DNA of 5,766 nt. Source: a bacterium. GTDB lineage: Bacteria > KSB1 > UBA2214. The number at the start of each line of letters is the position of its first letter. Position 1 is the stretch's first letter. This document shows positions 1 through 4,821 of this stretch, one piece after another. Below the pieces are notes generated by a model, which searched no databases, was not told where the DNA came from, and saw only the letters and a list, made by a program, of their open reading frames with translations. The DNA lies in assembly GCA_029560815.1 (NCBI GenBank), contig JAKQKF010000518.1, positions 1 to 5,766 on the forward strand, in the 5' to 3' direction. The translations under genes were made by a program, and so were the position numbers.

Positions 1-165
1 GAAGAAGGGGAAAACCAGGTCGGTGGGAGTGCAGCCGTGCCACTGGGCGTGTTCGAGCGGCGAAAAAACATACTCCCAGTTGCCGGGATTGTTCACCAGG
101 ATCATCAACATGATGGTGAAGCCGCGAAAAGCATCGAGGGAGATAAGACGCGCGGGTTTTTGCAT
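1..165 (-). CDS. HGSNAT-like membrane acyltransferase (NagX/DUF5009 type), 5' part only
   Basis: The first 55 codons of a minus-strand gene are visible; the rest lies beyond the left edge. The start ATG (165-163) is preceded by GAGG seven bases upstream. The protein begins with a short basic end, then the family signature [19 protein letters not shown] (residues 10-28), which is the first membrane segment. It continues with [17 protein letters not shown] (39-55), the conserved extracytoplasmic loop leading into the second segment. This pairing is typical of the heparan-alpha-glucosaminide N-acetyltransferase family, multi-pass inner-membrane proteins; the human enzyme passes acetyl from acetyl-CoA across the lysosomal membrane to terminal glucosamine. 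His39 sits where I believe the acetyl-accepting His of the human enzyme lies. Bacterial members often accompany amino-sugar or glycan breakdown genes, but no such neighbour is visible here. Family assignment is strong; the bacterial substrate is unknown. Confidence 0.85.
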   Translation of the reverse strand, partial: MQKPARLISLDAFRGFTIMLMILVNNPGNWEYVFSPLEHAQWHGCTPTDLVFPFF

Positions 166-208
166 GGTCCTGCCTCTTGGCTTGACAATGGCGGAAGTGG
201 ATTTATTC

Positions 209-237
209 AGTTTAAGATTATTAGGATAGAATGTCAA
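209..237 (-). promoter_or_regulatory. sigma70-type promoter for the HGSNAT-like gene
   Basis: Reading the minus strand, a perfect -35 TTGACA (237-232) is followed by a 17-base spacer and TAAACT (214-209), which matches the -10 consensus at four of six positions. Transcription would begin near 202, giving a leader of roughly 37 bases that carries the GAGG ribosome site. Position, spacing and AT-rich surroundings all fit. FCB bacteria do not always use the classic -35 box, so the match is suggestive rather than proof. Confidence 0.55.
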
Positions 238-299
238 GCGTTTTCTGGACCCGCTGCCTTTTTTGATTCGGCCGCTCAACCGTCAGGTTTACGCTGTAC

Positions 300-314
300 G
301 GAACAGAATGTTCC
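300..314. repeat. Interrupted palindrome GGAACA-N3-TGTTCC, possible operator
   Basis: GGAACA (300-305) and TGTTCC (309-314) are perfect inverted copies around the trinucleotide GAA. The site sits between the two divergent promoters, about 20 bases before the AT-rich block upstream of ftsH, where a repressor or activator site would be expected. The regulator is unknown. It superficially resembles a Gram-positive LexA box, but the GAAC/GTTC half-sites are five bases apart instead of four. It could also fold as a weak six-pair hairpin in RNA. Confidence 0.35.
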
Positions 315-333
315 AGCAGGCGTTTGAAATGGG

Positions 334-364
334 TATGCTTTTTGAACAATTATGATTATATTTT
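334..364 (+). promoter_or_regulatory. AT-rich block, probable ftsH core promoter
   Basis: An AT-rich run in otherwise GC-rich sequence contains TATGAT (351-356) and TATATT (357-362), each matching the -10 consensus at five of six positions. No convincing -35 lies at the right distance: TTGAAA (324-329) is too far upstream of both. The leader to the ftsH start would be about 100 bases. No heat-shock sigma32-type CCCCAT element was found. The placement is tentative. Confidence 0.25.
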
Positions 365-460
365 CGGGTGCAAGTGTGCTGCAGGTGTGGACGGCCGGGA
401 GGATCGCTCTGGCTAAGGCCGCCGAGTGAAATTGCCAACTCAAGCACAGATAGTCATTCC

Positions 461-466
461 AGGAGA
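461..466 (+). promoter_or_regulatory. Shine-Dalgarno site that fixes the ftsH start
   Basis: AGGAGA ends four bases before the ATG at 471 and is the only strong ribosome site near the gene start. It decides in favour of 471 over the in-frame GTG at 426, whose upstream sequence offers only a poorly placed AAGG. Confidence 0.75.
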
Positions 467-470
467 CCCT

Positions 471-2468
471 ATGCCGATCAAGAAACAGAAGAAGAAGCCA
501 GTCAGCCGTACACCAGCCGCCTCCAATCCCTCCCCCCCAAAAGACCCGCAGCGCGCGCCGATGTTTCCGGGCCGGGTCTGGCTCTTTTTTCTGGCCATCC
601 TGCTGATGAACTACCTGCTGGGCCGGGTCTTCGCTCCGGACGCCGAGGCGCCGGTCAAGGTCCCCTATACTCTCTTCAAGCAAGAGGTGGCGGTCGACAA
701 TGTCCAGGCGGTCTTTAACAAGGGGGAGACCATCACCGGCAAGTTCAAAAGAGCTGTCACCTGGCCCAAACCCGACTCGACTGATAAAGAGGCGCTCAAG
801 CCGGAGCCGAAGGAGGTGACCGCTTTCTCGACCACACTGCCCGCCTTTATCGATCCCGGCCTGGAGGCCTATCTGATAAGCCATGAGGTCGAGATCACCG
901 CCGAGCCGATCCAGGAGAAACGCAATCCCGTGCTCACCTTCCTTCTCAGCTTCGGGCCGGGACTCCTGCTGATCTTTTTTTATATCTGGTTTATGCGCCG
1001 GGCTCTGCAGCAGGGGGGAGGAGGCGCAAGCGGGGGCCTGATGGGCATCGGCAAGAGCAAGGCGCGCCGCTATGACGCTGCGACTGATCAGAAGGTGACT
1101 TTCGAGGATGTCGCCGGCATCGATGAGGCCGAAAATGAACTGGTCGAGATCGTCGATTTCCTCAAGGACCCTGAAAAATATACAGCGCTGGGCGGCTCAG
1201 CACCCAAGGGCGTGCTGCTGGTCGGGGCGCCCGGCACAGGCAAGACCCTGCTGGCCAAAGCGGTCGCCGGCGAGGCCGGAGTACCCTTCTATTCGATGAG
1301 CGCTGCCGAATTCGTCGAGATGATCGTCGGCGTCGGCGCCGCGCGCGTGCGTGACCTCTTCAAACAGGCCCGCGAGAACGCCCCGGCCATTATCTTCATC
1401 GACGAACTCGACGCCATCGGCCGCGCACGCGGCCAGGTGGCCCTCGGCGGCACCAGCGAACAGGAGCAGACCCTCAACCAGATCCTCACCGAGATGGACG
1501 GCTTTTCCAGCAAGCAGGGTATCATCGTCCTGGCCGCCACCAACCAGCCGGATGTGCTCGACAAGGCGATCCTGCGTCCCGGCCGCTTCGACCGGCGTGT
1601 GATCGTCAATCTTCCGGACAAGATCGGACGCGAGGCGATCCTCAAGGTCCACACCCGTGAGGTGCCCCTCGCGGCCGATGCCAACCTGGCGGAGATCGCC
1701 GCCTCGACCCCCGGTTTTTCCGGGGCTGACCTCAGGAATCTCGTCAATGAAGCGGCCCTGCTCGCCGCCAAACGCAGCCAGAAATCGGTCCGCGCCAAAG
1801 ATTTAATGGACGCGCTCGAAAAGATCGTACTCGGCCCGGAGCGCCCGATACTCCTCAGCAGCGCCGACAAGGAACGGATCGCCTACCACGAAGGCGGCCA
1901 CGCCGTCCTCGGCCTGCTCGTCCCCGGCGCCGACCCGGTCAACCGGGTCTCCATTGTGCCGCGCGGCCAGGCCCTCGGGGTGACCTATCAGCGGCCCGAC
2001 AGCGACCGCTACAACTATCCTGAAGCCTATCTGCGCGCCCGTATCACCGGTATTCTCGGCGGCCGCGCCGCCGAGGAGATCGTCTACGGCACCCGCACGA
2101 CCGGGGCCGAAAGCGATATCGAACAGGCCACCAGCATCGCACGCGGCATGGTGACCCGCTGGGGCATGAGCGATGCGCTCGGCCTGGTGCAGCTCTCACC
2201 CCGCATGAATCCCTATCTCGGCACCCAGGAAAGCTACAGCGGCGCCAAACCCTTCAGCGAGGAGACCGCACGGCTCATCGATGCCGAGGTGCACAAAATC
2301 ATCAGCGAGAGCCATGATGAAGCTAAAAGACTGCTCAGGGAGCACCGCGCGGAACTCGATGCCCTTGCCGCAGCCCTGATCGCCAAAGAGACCCTCGACG
2401 AGCAGGAGATCCTCAAGGCCACCGGGCTGCCGCCGGCTCCGCCCCTGGAAACCGGCAGGCTGAGCTGA
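471..2468 (+). CDS. ftsH: ATP-dependent zinc metalloprotease FtsH
   Basis: Membrane-anchored AAA+ protease of 665 residues, normally hexameric, that extracts and degrades misfolded membrane proteins and short-lived regulators. A basic 33-residue cytoplasmic tail (KKQKKKP at 4-10) precedes TM1 (about 34-54). An extracytoplasmic domain (55-150) and TM2 (about 153-175) follow, then a Gly-rich linker. The AAA module has Walker A GAPGTGKT (252-259), Walker [12 protein letters not shown] (307-317) and the second region of homology with arginine fingers R369 and R372. The M41 protease domain has HEGGH (473-477) and the third zinc ligand D549 in TTGAESDIE. The pore loop reads EMIVGVGA, with Ile285 in place of the usual Phe. 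The ATG at 471 is preferred because AGGAGA (461-466) lies just upstream; an in-frame GTG at 426 would add 15 unconserved residues. The length is ordinary for the family. It is probably first in a unit with the DUF697-like gene. Confidence 0.97.
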   Translation: MPIKKQKKKPVSRTPAASNPSPPKDPQRAPMFPGRVWLFFLAILLMNYLLGRVFAPDAEAPVKVPYTLFKQEVAVDNVQAVFNKGETITGKFKRAVTWPKPDSTDKEALKPEPKEVTAFSTTLPAFIDPGLEAYLISHEVEITAEPIQEKRNPVLTFLLSFGPGLLLIFFYIWFMRRALQQGGGGASGGLMGIGKSKARRYDAATDQKVTFEDVAGIDEAENELVEIVDFLKDPEKYTALGGSAPKGVLLVGAPGTGKTLLAKAVAGEAGVPFYSMSAAEFVEMIVGVGAARVRDLFKQARENAPAIIFIDELDAIGRARGQVALGGTSEQEQTLNQILTEMDGFSSKQGIIVLAATNQPDVLDKAILRPGRFDRRVIVNLPDKIGREAILKVHTREVPLAADANLAEIAASTPGFSGADLRNLVNEAALLAAKRSQKSVRAKDLMDALEKIVLGPERPILLSSADKERIAYHEGGHAVLGLLVPGADPVNRVSIVPRGQALGVTYQRPDSDRYNYPEAYLRARITGILGGRAAEEIVYGTRTTGAESDIEQATSIARGMVTRWGMSDALGLVQLSPRMNPYLGTQESYSGAKPFSEETARLIDAEVHKIISESHDEAKRLLREHRAELDALAAALIAKETLDEQEILKATGLPPAPPLETGRLS

Positions 2469-2513
2469 AACCGGCCGGCGCTGCGATGGCGTCGGGTCCT
2501 GATCATGATAAAA

Positions 2514-2554
2514 CCACAGCAGTGGATATCGCTAATCAGCGATTCTGTCGATAT
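2514..2554 (+). repeat. Cluster of small, partly competing inverted repeats between ftsH and the next gene
   Basis: CCAC-AGCA-GTGG (2514-2525) is followed by ATCGCT-AATC-AGCGAT (2528-2543), a six-pair stem with a four-base loop. ATATCG (2526-2531) can instead pair with CGATAT (2549-2554), which would exclude the second stem. No T-tract follows, so this is not an intrinsic terminator. It may be a processing or stabilising element, an operator, or chance. Confidence 0.3.
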
Positions 2555-2561
2555 TTAGAAT
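2533..2561 (+). promoter_or_regulatory. Possible weak promoter for the DUF697-like gene
   Basis: TAGAAT (2556-2561) matches the -10 consensus at five of six positions. Seventeen bases upstream is TAATCA (2533-2538), which matches the -35 consensus at only three. A start near 2568 would leave a leader of about 25 bases including the ribosome site. The 124-base gap after ftsH leaves room for a separate promoter, but read-through from ftsH explains expression equally well because no terminator intervenes. Confidence 0.22.
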
Positions 2562-2592
2562 CCTGTCCGCTGCCGAAATCGGGGAGTAGAAC

Positions 2593-3624
2593 ATGAAATA
2601 CATCAGCCGGATCATTTTCTTTCTGTCTCTTTTTGTTCTTTATATCATCGCCAAGGAGTTCCTGCAGATCTATACCATGCTGCATACGGTTCATCCTGTT
2701 CTCGCGATCGTTTTTTCTCTGCTGGCACTCGCGGTTTTGATCTACTTCGTCGGCATCCCCCTCTTCCGGATCTTCACCATGCCCGTCAGCTACGGACCGG
2801 TCTACGATCCCGGCCAGGAGGAGCGGCTGATCGCCAAACGGATCAAACGGTTCAAAAAGAACAAATATCTCATCCGGAGCGGGTTCGATGTCGCCTCCCT
2901 CCGGAACGACCGCGAGAGCTACGACCGGGTCATCGCCGAGATGGACAAGGCGGCCGAGCAGCGGCGGCGCAGGGATATCCCGCAGCTTTTTTATGCCACC
3001 GCGATCGTCCAGAACGGCTTTCTCGACGCTCTGCTCATCCTCTCGGCCGCGATCAACCATATCAAGGAACTCTTTATCCTTTACAACGGCCGGGTCTCCA
3101 ACCGCGACCTCGCCATTATTCTCAAAAAGATCTATTACGCCATGGCTATTGGCGGCTCCGAAGTGGCCGAATATGCCACCGAAGAGGTCTTTTCCCGCTT
3201 CGCCACCGACGGCATGAAATCGATCCCCTTCGTCAGCAAGGTCTCGTCATCCCTGGTCGATGGTTATATCAACGCCGTGATGTTGACCCGCATCTCCTAC
3301 ATCACCGAGAATTACTGCCGCAAAACGGTCATCGCCTCGGACAAGGAGTTGCTGCCCAGTTCGGAGTTCATCTTCGACTCTGCAAAAACCATCACTGAGG
3401 ACATTCGCAGCAAGATTTACGAGGCGCTGAAAAAGCGCACCAAAGGCAAAATCGCCCAGGCCTTCGAGCCGGTCACCGAGATGTTCCGCAAGACCATGGA
3501 ATTCATCAGCCCGCAGGAGATCGATCCCGAAAACCAGTACGCTCTTGAACTGCCCGCCGGCGGCATTGAACCGCCGGTGAGCTACGGGTTCTGGAAATTG
3601 TGGGAAAGTCTGAGGAAGCGGTAA
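2593..3624 (+). CDS. DUF697-like two-TM membrane protein
   Basis: A complete 343-residue protein starting at an ATG six bases after GGGGAG (2581-2586). Two hydrophobic segments at about 5-23 and 34-57 form an N-terminal hairpin. A highly basic cytoplasmic stretch follows (KRIKRFKKNKYLIRS, 82-96), then a charged helical region with RRRR at 124-127. Residues about 130-245 resemble DUF697, seen in E. coli YcjF and in the C-terminal part of some small GTPases: a Leu/Ile-rich LDALLILSAAINHIKELFILY helix-type segment (positions 144-164), a Gly/Ser-containing second helix, and a VDGYINAVMLTRISY-like third (222-236). The C-terminus is an unrecognised charged helix and a short tail with WKLWESLRKR (334-343). 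The biochemical role of DUF697 is not established; YcjF belongs to a stress-induced pair with the GTP-binding YcjX. No P-loop is present here. The gene follows ftsH by 124 bases and ends at a strong terminator. The existence of the gene is nearly certain; the family call is moderate. Confidence 0.75.
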   Translation: MKYISRIIFFLSLFVLYIIAKEFLQIYTMLHTVHPVLAIVFSLLALAVLIYFVGIPLFRIFTMPVSYGPVYDPGQEERLIAKRIKRFKKNKYLIRSGFDVASLRNDRESYDRVIAEMDKAAEQRRRRDIPQLFYATAIVQNGFLDALLILSAAINHIKELFILYNGRVSNRDLAIILKKIYYAMAIGGSEVAEYATEEVFSRFATDGMKSIPFVSKVSSSLVDGYINAVMLTRISYITENYCRKTVIASDKELLPSSEFIFDSAKTITEDIRSKIYEALKKRTKGKIAQAFEPVTEMFRKTMEFISPQEIDPENQYALELPAGGIEPPVSYGFWKLWESLRKR

Positions 3625-3652
3625 GCCCGTGAATGGTAGAACAGGTGAGGGA

Positions 3653-3664
3653 AAGTAAGTAAGT
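3653..3664 (+). repeat. Short tandem repeat (AAGT)x3
   Basis: Three exact AAGT copies abut the terminator stem, followed by a partial AAG. On the minus strand they provide the T-rich tail that could let the hairpin act in both directions. Too short to call a variable-number repeat. Confidence 0.6.
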
Positions 3665-3666
3665 AA

Positions 3667-3694
3667 GGGCTCTGACATATCAGAGCCCTTTTTT
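3667..3694 (+). terminator. Rho-independent terminator after the DUF697-like gene
   Basis: GGGCTCTGA (3667-3675), loop CATA, and TCAGAGCCC (3680-3688) form a perfect nine-pair stem followed directly by six T residues (3689-3694). It begins 43 bases after the DUF697-like stop codon and closes the plus-strand unit. Read from the other strand the same stem is followed by an interrupted T-rich run (from the AAGT repeats), so weaker termination of the convergent minus-strand transcript is plausible. Confidence 0.92.
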
Positions 3695-3695
3695 A

Positions 3696-3785
3696 TTACC
3701 TGGCCAGATGGAGGTATTTCCTGGTGCTGAAAGACTCACTCTTCAGTTCGTAAAAGTAGAGGCCGCTGGGCAAACTACCGGCGGC
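3696..3785 (-). pseudogene. Remnant of a T9SS cargo gene: C-terminal sorting-domain tail
   Basis: Reading the minus strand directly after the dehydrogenase stop codon, and in its frame, 29 sense codons precede a TAA (3698-3696). The peptide contains LPSGLYFYELKSESF, then TRKYLHLAR before the stop. This is the classic last strand of the type A T9SS C-terminal sorting domain: L-x-SG-(I/L)-YFY-x-L, a turn, F, then (K/R)K, hydrophobics and a final basic residue. The full domain is normally about 70-90 residues at the end of a secreted protein with a signal peptide. Here there is no start codon, ribosome site, signal peptide or cargo body, so it is best read as the 3' stump of a deleted gene. Read-through of the dehydrogenase TGA could attach it, but that enzyme lacks an export signal. 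The motif match is strong; the deletion history is inferred. Confidence 0.7.
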
Positions 3786-4820
3786 TCAAAGTGCGATCAT
3801 CGCCTTGATTACTGAATCGCGGTAACTACCGACGAGATCGAAGGCTGCGGCCGTCTCTTCCAAAGGGAAGTGATGGGTTGCCATCCCGTCCATCCGGATT
3901 GCACCGCTCTCAAGCAGATCGATGGCCTTTTGCGTCGTTCCCGCCTGCCGGCGGATGTTGATCATATCGATCTCCTTGCGCCGCAGTTCGTGGATGGGCA
4001 GGATGATCTCCTCTTCTCCGGGAATGCCGACGATGACGAGCTTTCCGCCCGGTTTGAGCAGCCGGATTCCCTGCTGGACGGCCTCCGGATTCCCCGTGCA
4101 CTCAAAGACGAAATCCAGTTGCAGGGGGGCGAACCGGCCGATCTCCGCCTCGACATCCATCCGGTCCGGATTGCCCGCCCACTCCGGGCCCAGCTGGCGC
4201 GCATAGTCGAGGCGCGCCTCGATTCTGTCGGTGACGAAGAGCGGCCCGATCTCCCGTTCGCGCAGGACGTGGAGGAGTGAAAGCCCGATCGGGCCTGCGC
4301 CAAGGACGGCAGCCAGGGTGCCGGCGGCTATCCTGGAACGTTCCACAGCGTAAAGGGCCACTGCCAGGGGCTCGGAGAGGGCCGCCAGTTCGAAACTGAG
4401 CCCATCGGAGACCGGAAAACACTGGCGCTCATCCAGGACAACATACTCGCACAGACAGCCCGGCAGCTGTCCGGGAGCACCGCGAAATAGCAGATGGCGG
4501 CAGGTGTTCTCCCGTCCCGCCAGACACTGGTCACAGCGGCCGCAGGAGAGGGCCGGATCGACAGCGATCCTCTGCCCGGGCCGGAGGCGGGTTACCCCGG
4601 CACCGGTGGCCTCAACCACCCCTGCGGCTTCATGGCCGATGAGGAAAGGAAAATGGACAACTGCTGCGCCGATCCGGCCGGAGGTGTAATAATGCATATC
4701 GGAACCGCACACCCCCACCATGCGGATGCGGACGAGAATATCCTGGTCATGCTGGATCTGCGGTTTGGGGAGTTCGCGCAGGGCGAACTCCCCGATGCCG
4801 GTGAGCAGGGAGGCGCGCAT
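3786..4820 (-). CDS. Zinc-dependent medium-chain dehydrogenase (sorbitol/threonine dehydrogenase-like)
   Basis: A 344-residue NAD(P)-dependent cytoplasmic oxidoreductase with a GroES-like N-terminal catalytic domain and a Rossmann domain. Catalytic zinc ligands are C38 in GVCGSD and H63-E64 in GHE, with E150 in SEPLAV as the fourth site. C93, C96, C99 and C107 form the structural zinc lobe. GAGPIG (174-179) is the nucleotide loop, and D198 at the end of the next strand favours NAD over NADP. ALSEPLAVALYAVER and the length point to the sorbitol/L-iditol/threonine dehydrogenase branch; the exact substrate cannot be told. The ATG at 4820 is chosen because AGAGGT lies just upstream and the protein then opens as usual for the family (MRASLLTG). 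Upstream ATGs at 4835 and 4898 lie inside the esterase and lack good ribosome sites. One base separates it from the esterase stop, implying coupled translation. No signal peptide is present, and the C-terminus VIKAMIAL looks complete. Confidence 0.93.
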   Translation of the reverse strand: MRASLLTGIGEFALRELPKPQIQHDQDILVRIRMVGVCGSDMHYYTSGRIGAAVVHFPFLIGHEAAGVVEATGAGVTRLRPGQRIAVDPALSCGRCDQCLAGRENTCRHLLFRGAPGQLPGCLCEYVVLDERQCFPVSDGLSFELAALSEPLAVALYAVERSRIAAGTLAAVLGAGPIGLSLLHVLREREIGPLFVTDRIEARLDYARQLGPEWAGNPDRMDVEAEIGRFAPLQLDFVFECTGNPEAVQQGIRLLKPGGKLVIVGIPGEEEIILPIHELRRKEIDMINIRRQAGTTQKAIDLLESGAIRMDGMATHHFPLEETAAAFDLVGSYRDSVIKAMIAL

Positions 4821-4821
4821 G

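Larger units (their letters stand above)
166..470. other. Divergent intergenic control region
   Basis: These 305 bases separate the minus-strand acyltransferase gene from ftsH. They contain the minus-strand promoter (209-237), a 15-base interrupted palindrome (300-314), and an AT-rich block (334-364) that most likely carries the ftsH core promoter. No open frame here has family-like content; the frames that cross it are shadows of ftsH or lack a ribosome site. The stretch 365-460 is GC-rich leader sequence with no clear signal. Confidence 0.6.

Noticed and set aside
301..313. LexA (SOS) box
   Set aside because: The GAAC and GTTC half-sites are separated by five bases instead of four, and no SOS gene is adjacent.
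426..470. GTG at 426 as an alternative ftsH start
   Set aside because: It lacks a well-placed ribosome site, while AGGAGA sits right before the ATG at 471; the extra 15 residues do not look like FtsH.
532..538. Run of seven C residues near the start of ftsH as a phase-variation tract
   Set aside because: Seven bases is short for a contingency locus, the reading frame is intact, and a housekeeping protease is an unlikely target.
276..884. A 202-codon minus-strand open frame overlapping ftsH and its leader
   Set aside because: Composition is Arg/Leu-rich without family motifs, it lies antisense to the well-supported ftsH reading frame, and it runs across the control region; a GC-rich shadow frame.
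3247..3678. A minus-strand open frame antisense to the end of the DUF697-like gene
   Set aside because: It would start inside the terminator hairpin region, has no ribosome site and no recognisable motif; shadow of the plus-strand gene.
3786..3788. The dehydrogenase TGA as a read-through or selenocysteine codon joining it to the T9SS-like tail
   Set aside because: The enzyme ends naturally for its family, has no export signal, and only part of a sorting domain follows; no stem-loop suited to recoding was seen after the TGA, though I cannot exclude low-level read-through.
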